From the NCBI GenBank assembly GCA_031431475.1, contig JANPDL010000021.1, positions 62,001 to 126,000 of the forward strand: DNA of 64,000 nt, in the 5' to 3' direction. Made by a program: the position numbers and the translations under genes. Each line of letters opens with the position of its first letter. Position 1 is the first letter of the stretch. The DNA comes from JADCCX01 sp031431475. GTDB lineage: Bacteria > Pseudomonadota > Alphaproteobacteria > Rhizobiales > Beijerinckiaceae. The notes beneath the pieces are model-generated. The model was not told the DNA's origin and did not search any database. It saw only the letters and a list, made by a program, of their open reading frames with translations. This document shows positions 51,485-60,037 of this stretch, piece after piece.

Positions 51485-52135
51485 CTACAGGCCGCGCCAT
51501 CCGTTCCACAGACCCCAGCCAGCCGTGGCTATCAATATCAGGCCGACTGACCGGCCGACCCACCGCTGCGCTGCTGTGCTGGCGGCCAGATGTTCTCGCA
51601 ACCCGGCTGCGCCAAGGGCGACAACCCCATAGACCAGCCCTTGCATTGCAGCGGTCATGACGCCCAGCGTAAGCGCCTGTAATCCCAGCGACCCTTGCCC
51701 CGGTCGGAGAAATTGCGGAAAGACCGCAATCATGAAGAGATAGGCCTTCGGGTTCATCAGACAGGTGAACATCGCCTGCCTGAAGATAGCGAATGATGTC
51801 ATCGGAACGCCGCGATCGACCGAACCAAGCGCTGTCACACCCTTGAAGAGTGACCAGCCGATCCAGGCGACATAAACTGAACCGGCCGCAAGCATCAGTG
51901 CGAAAGCCCCTGGCGCGGCCTGCAGCAGGAGACCGACGCCGACAAGCGCCATAAGCGTGTGCGCAGCACCACCGGCAACAAGCCCAGACACAGCAACTAG
52001 CCCAGCCCTTTGCCCGCCAGCGAGCGCCCGCGCCAGCACGAAGGCCATGTCCATGCCCGGAGTCAAAACGATGCCAAAGAGCAGGGCAGCGTAGAGCCAC
52101 AAATGGCCAGTTTCGGTGAAGCCGGGGAAATACAT
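51485..52135 (-). CDS. LysE/RhtB family amino-acid exporter
   Basis: 216 residues from the ATG at 52135, with GAGGAAAG as the ribosome site. Six hydrophobic helices and the family's N-terminal GIVLTPGMDMAFVLARALAG and C-terminal GWGLWNGWRGL. The GxxxTPGPN-like motif is GIVLTPGMD here. LysE proteins export lysine, threonine, homoserine lactone or related compounds. It lies 16 bp downstream of the GST gene. Confidence 0.92.
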   Translation of the reverse strand: MYFPGFTETGHLWLYAALLFGIVLTPGMDMAFVLARALAGGQRAGLVAVSGLVAGGAAHTLMALVGVGLLLQAAPGAFALMLAAGSVYVAWIGWSLFKGVTALGSVDRGVPMTSFAIFRQAMFTCLMNPKAYLFMIAVFPQFLRPGQGSLGLQALTLGVMTAAMQGLVYGVVALGAAGLREHLAASTAAQRWVGRSVGLILIATAGWGLWNGWRGL

Positions 52136-52151
52136 GTCGGGCTTTCCTCGG

Positions 52152-52859
52152 CTAGCGGATGTCAGCGGGACTACAATCGGCATAAGCACCGAAAACTGGC
52201 GCTGAGAGCAAGTCATCGGCCCGCCTGACCTCGGCCAACACTTTCGCAAAGGCGGGCCGATCCAGCTGAGCACGCCACCAGCGAGCGAGATTCCGATGCG
52301 GTGCAATCGGCGGCCCTGCCAGACGCTGAGTGAAAAGAAAGCCCATGAACAGCGCGATATCTGCAACACTGAACGCACCGCAGAAATAGGGCTGGTCCCA
52401 CAGCCTTTTATCGAGAAAGGCAAATTGATCAGCCAGCAGTTTCTCGGCATATTTCGCGCCTCGCTCTGATTTCTCCCAGATAGCCGGATCGTCTGGCCGA
52501 GGACTCGTCCGGTGCATTAAAGCCCGCAGCGGGACCAGCATCACCTCATCGGCAAAGAGTTCGAGCATCCGGCATTCGGCACGCGACGCAGGCATTGCCG
52601 GATACAGCGCTGGAGCGGGAAAGGCATCCTCAAGATATTCGAGGATCACGGTGGAGTCACAAACGACTACCTCGTCGTGGATGAGGACTGGAATCTGCCC
52701 TTTCGGATTCAATTTGAGCACAGCAAGGTCCTTCGGGTGATAACCCGAGGTCTGACTAAATGTGACCATGATAAGCTCAAACGCGACGGCCTTTTCGGTC
52801 AGCGCGATTTCAACCTTGCGAGAAAACAAACTGAGCGGACCGGAGTAGAGTGTGATCAC
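52152..52859 (-). CDS. Glutathione S-transferase family protein
   Basis: 235 residues from a GTG at 52859 preceded by CAGGAAA five bases upstream. An upstream TTG at 52880 is less likely. The N-terminal thioredoxin-like domain begins VITLYSGPLSLFSRKVEIAL with a Ser/Cys-type active residue near position 14. LNPKGQIPVLIHDEVVVCDS and DSTVILEYLEDAF follow. The C-terminal helical domain includes PYFCGAFSVADIALFMGFLF. Likely a glutathione-dependent detoxification or dehalogenation role. Transcribed away from the WYL-type regulator. Confidence 0.9.
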   Translation of the reverse strand: MITLYSGPLSLFSRKVEIALTEKAVAFELIMVTFSQTSGYHPKDLAVLKLNPKGQIPVLIHDEVVVCDSTVILEYLEDAFPAPALYPAMPASRAECRMLELFADEVMLVPLRALMHRTSPRPDDPAIWEKSERGAKYAEKLLADQFAFLDKRLWDQPYFCGAFSVADIALFMGFLFTQRLAGPPIAPHRNLARWWRAQLDRPAFAKVLAEVRRADDLLSAPVFGAYADCSPADIR

Positions 52860-52956
52860 GGGATTTCCTGCGAGGATCAAGAATTGTCAGTTAAGAAATC
52901 AATGGCAGATGGATTTCTCAGGATTTTATCTTTAATTCAATACGATAGGAGTCTAT

Positions 52957-52980
52957 CTCCTGACATCGTTGTGTCAGGAG
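52957..52980. promoter_or_regulatory. Palindromic operator candidate between GST and YafY-type regulator genes
   Basis: CTCCTGACA and TGTCAGGAG (9 bp each, perfect) flank six bases. The palindrome lies 36 bp before the regulator start and 98 bp before the GST start. A regulator of this kind usually binds such a site to control both genes. Confidence 0.65.
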
Positions 52981-53015
52981 CTCGAACATTCACGCTCCTG
53001 GGGAGGTCGGCGGCG

Positions 53016-53699
53016 ATGCGCAAGGCAACACGCCTGTTCGAGATCATCCAGATGCTCAGAACTGCTGGCGGGCCGGTCACGGCCGCACGCATGGGGCAGG
53101 CACTGGGCGTAACAGAGCGTTCGATATACCGCGATGTTGCGGCGCTGCAGGCCATGCGTGTACCGGTCGAGGGAGGGCGCGGCATCGGTTACATGCTGCG
53201 GCGCGGCTTCGAACTGCCGCCCCTTATGTTTTCTGTCGAGGAGATGGAGGCCATCGTGTTGGCCTTGGGGCTGCTGAGGCGCACCGGCGATGAGGAAATG
53301 AAGCGCGCAGCTGATCGCGTACGGTCGAAGGTTTCCTCATCTATTCCCGCGCCATTGCGGCAACTGCTGGACTCGCCACAGCTCTTCGCATGGGGTACGG
53401 AAACTCATGCGCTTTCGGGCGTCGATGTCTCATTGGCAAGACGCTGCATCCGCGAGGAGTTGAAGCTTGCATTCTCCTATCGTGATGAAGCCGGGTGCGA
53501 GACCCATCGCACGGTCTGGCCGATTGCGCTCATCTACTACTCCACGACAATCAATTTGGTCGCATGGTGCGAATTGCGGCGGGATACCCGCCGCTTTCGT
53601 GCCGACCGTATCGTCGAAGCCGCGTTGAACGGCGGAAGCTTCACTGACGCTGGCGATACGTTGCGCCGAGAATGGGTAATGTCTTGGGAGCACCATTAA
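53016..53699 (+). CDS. YafY-type transcriptional regulator (HTH_11 and WYL-type domain)
   Basis: 227 residues from the ATG at 53016, with GGAGG ten bases upstream. An N-terminal helix-turn-helix (MRKATRLFEIIQMLRTAGGP, recognition helix RSIYRDVAALQAM) is followed by a WYL-type ligand-sensing domain that includes WCELRRDTRRFRADRI near the end. It is divergent from the GST-LysE pair and shares the palindromic gap with it. Confidence 0.93.
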   Translation: MRKATRLFEIIQMLRTAGGPVTAARMGQALGVTERSIYRDVAALQAMRVPVEGGRGIGYMLRRGFELPPLMFSVEEMEAIVLALGLLRRTGDEEMKRAADRVRSKVSSSIPAPLRQLLDSPQLFAWGTETHALSGVDVSLARRCIREELKLAFSYRDEAGCETHRTVWPIALIYYSTTINLVAWCELRRDTRRFRADRIVEAALNGGSFTDAGDTLRREWVMSWEHH

Positions 53700-53808
53700 A
53701 GCCGCAGCGCCTCTGCCCTGTTAGCCCTAATCGCAACCGGCGCTTGCTTCCTTGCCCGCATAAGGTGTTCATCATTGATCAATCCTGTTTCTCAACGGTT
53801 CGTTCATC

Positions 53809-55059
53809 ATGAAGGTTTTGATCACAGGCGGCGGTGTTGGCGGGCTGACGCTCGCACTCATGCTGAAGCAGCGCGGCATCGAGGCCGAGATTTTCGAGCA
53901 ATCGACCGAAATCCGTGAACTGGGCGTCGGCATCAACACGCTGCCACATGCGATCAAGGAACTGAGCCTGCTGGGTCTCCTGCCCGCTTTGGACCGCATC
54001 GCCATCCGCACGAAGGAACTCGTCTACATGAACCGCTTCGGCCAGGACATCTGGCGGGAGCCGCGCGGAATTGATGCGGGTTTTGAAGTTCCGCAATTCT
54101 CGATCCACCGGGGGCGTCTCCAGAGCGTCATCCATCGCGCAGTACAGACGGAACTCGGCGAAAGCCGCATCCACACGGGCTGCCGTCTCGGTTCCTTCAC
54201 GCAGGACGAAGCTGGTGTTCGTGCTTTCTTCTTTAATCGCGACGGTCGCCATGTGAAAACCGCGATCGGCGATGTCCTCATCGGCGCCGATGGCATCCAC
54301 AGCACCATCCGCTCTATGCTGTTTCCGAACGAAGGTCCGCCGTCGTGGAACGGCATCATGCTCTGGCGCGGCGCGACAGACTGGCCGCAGTTCATGGACG
54401 GCAAATCCATGATCATTGCGGGCGGCATGGATGCGAAAGCCGTGCTCTATCCCATCGCCGAAGGCTTGCGCCATGGAGCCCCGCTCACGAACTGGGCCAT
54501 TGCCGTGAAGCTGGGCGATGGCACCGCGCAACCACCACGGCGTGAAGACTGGTCCCGGCGCGGCCGCCTTGAGGACCTCATACCGCATGTGCAGCGGTTC
54601 CATATCAACGAGGTGGATGTGAAGGCGCTGATCATGGCAACGCCTGATATCTGGGAATATCCGATGTGCGACCGCGATCCGCTGCCCCGCTGGACCCATG
54701 GCCGGATCACCCTTCTGGGTGATGCCGCGCATCCAATGTATCCTGTGGGATCCAACGGCGCATCACAGGCCATTCTCGATGCGCGGTGCCTGGCTGATTT
54801 GCTGGTTTCATCGGATTCACCCCAGTCGGCCCTTGCGCATTACGAGCAGGAGCGCTTGCCTGCGACTGCGCAGATCGTGCGCATGAACCGCAAGGGCGGC
54901 CCGGAAGGCGTAATCGACGCCGTGGAAAGCCTTGCACCAGACGGCTTCCAGAATATCGATGATGTGCTGACATACGAGCAGCGCAAATCAATCGTGCGCG
55001 GTTATGCGAGCGCCGCAGGGTTCACCCAGGACAAAGTGAACAAGGCGAAGGCGGCGTAA
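53809..55059 (+). CDS. FAD-dependent monooxygenase
   Basis: 416 residues. The FAD motif VLITGGGVGGLTLALMLKQR is at residues 3-22. Typical aromatic-hydroxylase features follow: QFSIHRGRLQSVIHRAVQTE, DVLIGADGIHSTIR, and GDAAHPMYPVGSNGASQAIL with the flavin-binding GD motif. It hydroxylates an aromatic or heterocyclic compound using NAD(P)H. It is followed 22 bp later by a DapA-like lyase gene, so the two probably form a small catabolic operon. Confidence 0.93.
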   Translation: MKVLITGGGVGGLTLALMLKQRGIEAEIFEQSTEIRELGVGINTLPHAIKELSLLGLLPALDRIAIRTKELVYMNRFGQDIWREPRGIDAGFEVPQFSIHRGRLQSVIHRAVQTELGESRIHTGCRLGSFTQDEAGVRAFFFNRDGRHVKTAIGDVLIGADGIHSTIRSMLFPNEGPPSWNGIMLWRGATDWPQFMDGKSMIIAGGMDAKAVLYPIAEGLRHGAPLTNWAIAVKLGDGTAQPPRREDWSRRGRLEDLIPHVQRFHINEVDVKALIMATPDIWEYPMCDRDPLPRWTHGRITLLGDAAHPMYPVGSNGASQAILDARCLADLLVSSDSPQSALAHYEQERLPATAQIVRMNRKGGPEGVIDAVESLAPDGFQNIDDVLTYEQRKSIVRGYASAAGFTQDKVNKAKAA

Positions 55060-55081
55060 CTGCAAGACAGAGGAACACACC

Positions 55082-56008
55082 ATGGTGACATCTGGCCTTC
55101 AGGGGGTGATCCCCGTGCTCTATGCCTTCCATCGCAGGGATGGCAGCATCGATACTGCTGCCATGGCGAAGCAGGTCGAGCATTGCGTGGCCGCGGGAGC
55201 CGATGGCCTGATGGTACTGGGCCTGATCACCGAGGTCAGCAAGCATTCTTCAGCCGAACGGATGGAGATTGTCAGGATCACGAGCAAGGCGCTTGGCGGT
55301 CGCAAGCCGCTGCTGGTCACCACAGGAGAACCGACGCAGGAAGGCCAGCTTGCTTTCGCCAGGGCTTCGCGCGCGGCGGGCGCAGACGTCATCATCCTGC
55401 AGCCTCCGCCGGAGCTTGAAGGCGGTGAAACTGCACTCCTGCGATTCTTCGGCGACACTGCGGATGCGCTGGATTTTCCCTGCGCCATCCAGCACAACCC
55501 TTTCAATCTCAAGATCAATCTTTCGCTGGACGGGTTGATCACGCTGTGCCGGAATCACCCCAATATCAGCCTGATCAAAGCAGAAGGCACGGCACTCGAG
55601 ACCGAGCAGCTGATTGCCGCCACCGAAGGCAAAATCGCAGCTTTCACGGGCCATGGCGGCATCGAGTTTATGACGAACCTGCGGTCTGGCGCCGCAGGAT
55701 TGATTCCCGCGCCGGATGCTCTGGCGCTGCAGGTGCTGATTCACCGGCTGTTTCTGGAAGGAACGCCCGAATCCCTTGAGCGCGCCGAGCGCATCCATCG
55801 CGATCTCCTGCCGATGATCGTCTTTCGGATACGCTCGATCGATCAGGCGCTCTGTTATGGCAAGCGCCTGCTGGCCGAGCGGATCGGCGTCGAGATCGTG
55901 CATGAGCGCGAGCCATATCTCAGGCCGACCGCGTTCGGTCTGGCGGAAATGCGGCGTCATGCAAAGCATCTGGCCGCAATCGAGGCACGGGAAGGCATTT
56001 CCGGCTAA
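55082..56008 (+). CDS. DapA-family (dihydrodipicolinate synthase-like) lyase
   Basis: 308 residues with a TIM-barrel fold. The Schiff-base lysine is Lys166 in NISLIKAEGT. The YNxP motif of true DapA, whose tyrosine relays protons, is HNP here (His138), and the GTTGE segment is GLITEV. Together these suggest a lyase or aldolase acting on another 2-keto acid, and not lysine synthesis. Likely the second step after the monooxygenase. Confidence 0.88.
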   Translation: MVTSGLQGVIPVLYAFHRRDGSIDTAAMAKQVEHCVAAGADGLMVLGLITEVSKHSSAERMEIVRITSKALGGRKPLLVTTGEPTQEGQLAFARASRAAGADVIILQPPPELEGGETALLRFFGDTADALDFPCAIQHNPFNLKINLSLDGLITLCRNHPNISLIKAEGTALETEQLIAATEGKIAAFTGHGGIEFMTNLRSGAAGLIPAPDALALQVLIHRLFLEGTPESLERAERIHRDLLPMIVFRIRSIDQALCYGKRLLAERIGVEIVHEREPYLRPTAFGLAEMRRHAKHLAAIEAREGISG

Positions 56009-56051
56009 GGTCTTTCCTGTTTCTTAAACCTCCCGCCGCATCGTCGTATCA

Positions 56052-57404
56052 ATGGATATCGTCGCGGCCATTCAGCAGCAGATGCTTGGAGTGCTGATCG
56101 AAGCGCTGGGCAAACCGTCGGCCAGCGCCGGTCAAAACACGAACGCACCTGTCGCTGCACCTCTGGACCTGTCAGCGGGCGAAACAATCACCGCTACTGT
56201 AGCCGCAGTGAAGCCGGACGGCGGCCTTGTCCTGAACATCAAGGGCCAGCCGGTGCAGGCACAGATCAAGGGTTCCATCCTGCCGGAAGCCGCACGCCAG
56301 CCCGGCTCGACTATCCAGTTGAGGGTCGAGACAGCAGGCCAGACGCCACGCCTTGCCTTTATCGCGGTGGAAGCTGCAACAGCACCGCTTGTGCAAACGT
56401 CGGCCACGACTGCGCCGCTTACTCCCGCGCAATCCATCCGCATTACAAACCTGGCACAAGCACCGCTTGCTCCGCCGCCCGATCCGGTCACCGCCGCGGT
56501 CACCCGCGCGGCAACAGAAGCCGCAGCGAAACAAGGCAGTGCCGCACCGCTTTATGCTGACCTCGCTGCCCTCGCCTCGCGCCCGGAAGCCGCCCTCCCA
56601 CGCCCGATCATCGCGCTGGCGCAAGCCATCCTCGACAGCCGTCTCGATGGCGACAGGCCGGTGACAGCGGGTGATCTCAAGCAGGCCATCGCGCAAACCG
56701 GCATAGCGCACGAGGCCAGTCTGGCACGCGGCGCCCCCGCTGTGCTCGACGCCAAGGTTCTGCTGACCACGCTGCGTGATCTGTTGCGCAATGATGCCCA
56801 GCGCTTCACCCCACCAACTCCGGATGCCGAACCGCCCCGGCGCGATGGTGCCGTGCTGGCGCAGAGAGCCACGACGCCATTGCTAGCAGTGGAGACGGAT
56901 CCTAAGATGATCACAACGACCCTGGCACGCGAGGCAGATCAGGCGGTGGAACGGCTGAAACTGCACCAGATCGCTTCACTGCCCGAGCAACGCGTCAGTG
57001 ATCCTGCCCGCGTGCAGCAGCTCAGCTTCGAGCTTCCCGTCGCCTTCGGCCAGCAGACGGCCATGGCGGGCTTCCGCATCGAACGCGAGAAACGCCGCGC
57101 AAAGGAAGCCAATGGCCAGCCGGTCGATATCTGGGGCGTGCGCTTTGCTATCGACGCTGATGTGCTGGGACCCGTTCATGCCCATGTGCGCCTGTCTGGC
57201 CAGACCATATCCGTCTCGCTCTGGGCTGAGGATGCGCTGACCCACCGCGCTTTCGTGGCAGCGATCCCGATGCTGGAAGCCGCGCTTGCAGACAATGCGC
57301 TGGAGATAGGCGATCTGATGGTTTTTCCCGGTCGCCCAACCGAACCAAAGCGCACCGCCGCCGGACACGCGCCGCAAGGCCATTTTCTGGACCGCACCTC
57401 ATGA
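56052..57404 (+). CDS. FliK-like flagellar hook-length control C-terminal domain protein
   Basis: 450 residues. The N-terminal region is low-complexity Ala/Pro/Thr-rich. The C-terminal 110 residues (LSFELPVAFGQQTAMAGFRI, then VRFAIDADVLGPVHAHVRLS) match the FliK C-terminal fold (Flg_hook). It overlaps the next small gene by 4 bp (ATGA). No other flagellar genes are in the window, and such FliK-like/FlhB-like pairs often lie apart from flagellar clusters. Confidence 0.8.
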   Translation: MDIVAAIQQQMLGVLIEALGKPSASAGQNTNAPVAAPLDLSAGETITATVAAVKPDGGLVLNIKGQPVQAQIKGSILPEAARQPGSTIQLRVETAGQTPRLAFIAVEAATAPLVQTSATTAPLTPAQSIRITNLAQAPLAPPPDPVTAAVTRAATEAAAKQGSAAPLYADLAALASRPEAALPRPIIALAQAILDSRLDGDRPVTAGDLKQAIAQTGIAHEASLARGAPAVLDAKVLLTTLRDLLRNDAQRFTPPTPDAEPPRRDGAVLAQRATTPLLAVETDPKMITTTLAREADQAVERLKLHQIASLPEQRVSDPARVQQLSFELPVAFGQQTAMAGFRIEREKRRAKEANGQPVDIWGVRFAIDADVLGPVHAHVRLSGQTISVSLWAEDALTHRAFVAAIPMLEAALADNALEIGDLMVFPGRPTEPKRTAAGHAPQGHFLDRTS

Positions 57405-57679
57405 GCGAACCCGTCAAGAAGCGCGTTGCGGTTGCGCTGGAATATGATTTCAAAGGCGCACCACGCGTCACGGCCAAAGGCAAGGGCCATGTCGCGGAAG
57501 CCATTGTCGCCATGGCGCGCGAGCATGGCGTGACCATCGAGGAAAACCACGTGCTGGCCGAAGCACTCTCACAGATCGAGCTCGATGACGAGATACCGGA
57601 GGCGCTCTACCGTGCCGTCGCCGATGTGCTGACCTTCGTGCTCAGGGCGCGCGGAGAACTGGGGCGTCAGCGGGATTAA
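57401..57679 (+). CDS. FlhB-like C-terminal domain protein
   Basis: 92 residues resembling the cytoplasmic domain of FlhB (VAVALEYDFKGAPRVTAKGK, then HGVTIEENHVLAEALSQIEL). The NPTH autocleavage motif of FlhB is absent, as expected for this stand-alone form. It may interact with the FliK-like protein or with the export gate. Four-base overlap with the preceding gene means coupled translation. Confidence 0.9.
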   Translation: MSEPVKKRVAVALEYDFKGAPRVTAKGKGHVAEAIVAMAREHGVTIEENHVLAEALSQIELDDEIPEALYRAVADVLTFVLRARGELGRQRD

Positions 57680-57702
57680 GCCGACCGATCCGCGTACGGC
57701 TC

Positions 57703-57731
57703 TTGTCATTGCAAAGAACTCTCGGTATTGC
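57703..57731 (+). promoter_or_regulatory. Probable promoter of tRNA-Ser
   Basis: TTGTCA (57703-57708) and TATTGC (57726-57731) are 17 bp apart. The -10 element ends 37 bp before the mature tRNA. The arrangement resembles that at tRNA-Glu. Confidence 0.55.
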
Positions 57732-57768
57732 AGCACAAGACCAATTCGGCAGCGTACCGCCGACCCAC

Positions 57769-57856
57769 GGAGAGGTGGCAGAGTGGTCGATCGCGCCGCA
57801 CTCGAAATGCGGAGTACCGCAAGGTACCGGGGGTTCAAATCCCTCCCTCTCCGCCA
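57769..57856 (+). tRNA. tRNA-Ser (anticodon CGA)
   Basis: 88 nt including an encoded CCA. Acceptor stem GGAGAGG pairs with CCTCTCC, the anticodon loop CTCGAAA carries CGA (reads UCG), and there is a long serine-type variable arm. The T-arm reads GGGGGTTCAAATCCCTC. It is the likely attachment site of the decayed integrase immediately downstream. Confidence 0.97.
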
Positions 57857-57941
57857 CCACTCTAGTTCTTCACATTATGTCAAGGACTTATGAGATATCA
57901 ATGCGTTAGAAACCATCCGCTCTCACACAGAGAGCTCACAC

Positions 57942-58175
57942 ATGGCCTTTCGCATGGCACGTCCAATCATCGACCCGAAAAGCAGGATCGGCATCTACAA
58001 GGTGCGGACTGATCGCGCTGTTTTGGGCGCAGCTAAAGGCAGGATCATCGACACCCCGTTTGGCGACTCTATCCGAAACGTCAAGATAGGCGACTTCATT
58101 CAGGTTTCTATCTACGCCTGCGATCCGAAGGAGATCAAGGAACAACACGCCGTTGCGGATGCAGCCGTGCGGAGG
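57942..58175 (+). pseudogene. N-terminal stub of a tyrosine recombinase (integrase)
   Basis: The frame starts MAFRMARPIIDPKSRIGIYK and continues with AAKGRIIDTPFGDSIRNVKI and DPKEIKEQHAVADAAV. This matches the N-terminal domain (DUF6538-like) of rhizobial phage and island integrases over about 75 residues. The rest of the protein, including the catalytic domain, is missing. The frame runs on to 58334, but from about 58176 onward it is the antisense of an IS3 fragment. It begins 85 bp after tRNA-Ser, the usual place for an island integrase. Confidence 0.7.
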
Positions 58176-58306
58176 CTCCGTCTCATGGTCCAGCACCATG
58201 CGCACTGCTCGCGTGCGTACCTGAGGCAAAAACTTGTTCGTCGTCTTGCTCGTCATGGCTCCACCTTCTCAGGAGCTGGAGTCTCCGGCAAACCCGGTGC
58301 GGTTCA
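58176..58306 (-). mobile_element. Left-end fragment of an IS3-family insertion sequence
   Basis: On the minus strand the DNA begins TGAACCGCACCGGG at 58306, an IS3-type terminal repeat, and then an OrfA start at 58256 reading MTSKTTNKFLPQVRTRAVRM and VLDHETE. This is the first 27 codons of an IS3-family OrfA (canonical form MTRKTRNRFSPEVRARAVRM). Homology stops at about 58176, where the integrase stub begins. So the element was inserted and then lost by deletion. Confidence 0.8.
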
Positions 58307-58310
58307 GTCT

Positions 58311-59171
58311 TCATTTCAAGGCGGCAGTGCGTGATATTGCAACTCTTGGGCGCTGACTCCAGATCAGTGCCATAACAAATACTGCCGCCTGGGTAACGAC
58401 GATAGTCGGACCTGTTGCAGCATCGATATGGAAACTGAGAATGGTGCCGACCACGCTTGAGCCAATGGCCGCAGTTGCAGCGATGCCTAACATCAGGTCA
58501 AACCGTTTGGTCAGCAGGTACCCGATGGCGCCAGGCGCGATCAGCATGGCGATGACGAGAATGATACCGACGGCTTTCAGCGAAGCGACAATGGTCAGGG
58601 CCAGCACAGTGAGCAATCCGAAATGCAGGATGTTCACAGGCAAGCCGATCGCGCGGGCATGAGCGGGATCGAAACAGTAGAGAAGCAGATCCTTGCGCCT
58701 GGCGAGCACGATCAGGATCGTGGGCAACGTGATGATGGCAACCTCCAGCACATCCGGCCATTGCACGCCCAGCATGTTGCCGAACAGGATGTGGTTGAGG
58801 TGCTGGTCCGTCTCGATCTTGGTGAACATCACGAGCCCGAGGGCGAACATGCCGGAGAAGACGATGCCTAGCACCGCGTCTTCCTTGATGCGGCTGTTCT
58901 GCTTGAGATAGCCAGTGGCCAGCGCACAGCCGAGCCCGGCTGCAAAAGCTCCGATGGCAAGCGGTATCTTCAGGACAAAGGCAATAACGATTCCTGGCAG
59001 CACGGCATGGGACACCGCATCCCCCATAAGCGACCAGCCCTTGAGCACGAGATAGCAGGACAGCAGCGCGCAGACAGCACCCACCAGCACGGCCACGACC
59101 AGACCGCGCTGCATAAAACCGTAGGCGAGCGGATCGGTGATCCAGGTCAGCATGGTTGTCAGAATGCTCAT
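58311..59171 (-). CDS. sitD: Metal ABC transporter permease
   Basis: 286 residues, seven to nine hydrophobic helices, ABC-3 family. YLVLKGWSLMGDAVSHAVLP near the start is the family hallmark, and LLLYCFDPAHARAIGLPVNI and VLALTIVASLKAVGIILVIA are typical internal segments. The ATG at 59171 overlaps the sitC stop (ATGA). Two different permeases in one operon match the Sit/Mnt/Yfe manganese-iron type more than the single-permease Znu type. Last gene of the operon, five bases from the IS remnant. Confidence 0.93.
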   Translation of the reverse strand: MSILTTMLTWITDPLAYGFMQRGLVVAVLVGAVCALLSCYLVLKGWSLMGDAVSHAVLPGIVIAFVLKIPLAIGAFAAGLGCALATGYLKQNSRIKEDAVLGIVFSGMFALGLVMFTKIETDQHLNHILFGNMLGVQWPDVLEVAIITLPTILIVLARRKDLLLYCFDPAHARAIGLPVNILHFGLLTVLALTIVASLKAVGIILVIAMLIAPGAIGYLLTKRFDLMLGIAATAAIGSSVVGTILSFHIDAATGPTIVVTQAAVFVMALIWSQRPRVAISRTAALK

Positions 59172-60037
59172 GACGCCACTGCTGCCCGTGATGCCCGCCG
59201 TGCCGCCAGCCGTCCATGCTTGGGTGCAAAGACAAAAGCGGTCAGAAATACCAGCGTCTGGAACACCACGATCAATCCGCCGGTTGCCCCGTCCATGAAG
59301 AAACTGACGTAAGCTCCGAATGCGCTGGTGGCAGCACCGATGACCATGGCAAGACAGATCATCACGCCGAAACGGTCCGTCAGGAGATAGGCTGTCGCGC
59401 CGGGCGTAACGACCATGGCGATGACGAGAACAGCACCGACAGTCTGCAAGGCTGCGACCGTGCAGGCACTGAGCAGCACGAAGAACAATACCCGCAATGC
59501 CCATGGGTTGAGCCCAACGCTGCGGGCGTGGCTTTCGTCGAAGAAGGCCAGCATCAGGTCTTTCCATTTGAAGCCGAGTATTGTTAGCGACACGGCTGCA
59601 ATGATGATCACCTGCATCACGTCCTCGTCCGAAATGGCGAGAATGTTGCCGAGCACGATGGATTGCACATTGACCGAGGTCGGATTGATAGAGACGATCA
59701 GAAGGCCTATGGCAAAAAACGTTGTAAAGACGAGCCCGATGACAGCATCCTCCCGCAGCATCGTCAGGCGTTTGACGAAGGTTATGCCGAGCGCAGCGAT
59801 GATCCCCGAAGTGAACGCGCCAACGGCATAGGGCAGCCCCAGCAGATAGGCGACCGCGACACCCGGAACGACGGAATGCGCCAGCGCATCCCCCATCAGG
59901 GCCCAGCCTTTGAGAATGAGATAGCAGGACAGGAAGGCACAGACTGCGCCCACCAAAGCACTCACCCAGATCGCCTTGGTCATGTAGTTGTAGGCGAAGG
60001 GCTCAAGCATCAGATCCAGGACTTGCGACATGAACAT
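59168..60037 (-). CDS. sitC: Metal ABC transporter permease
   Basis: 289 residues from the ATG at 60037 (TGATG overlap with sitB). A GTG at 60040 or the ATG at 60031 are alternatives. Similar fold to sitD: YLILKGWALMGDALAHSVVP, then MLAFFDESHARSVGLNPWAL and TVGAVLVIAMVVTPGATAYL. Forms a heterodimeric channel with SitD. The Ala-rich C-terminus (RLAARRASRAAVAS) is variable in the family. Confidence 0.94.
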   Translation of the reverse strand: MFMSQVLDLMLEPFAYNYMTKAIWVSALVGAVCAFLSCYLILKGWALMGDALAHSVVPGVAVAYLLGLPYAVGAFTSGIIAALGITFVKRLTMLREDAVIGLVFTTFFAIGLLIVSINPTSVNVQSIVLGNILAISDEDVMQVIIIAAVSLTILGFKWKDLMLAFFDESHARSVGLNPWALRVLFFVLLSACTVAALQTVGAVLVIAMVVTPGATAYLLTDRFGVMICLAMVIGAATSAFGAYVSFFMDGATGGLIVVFQTLVFLTAFVFAPKHGRLAARRASRAAVAS

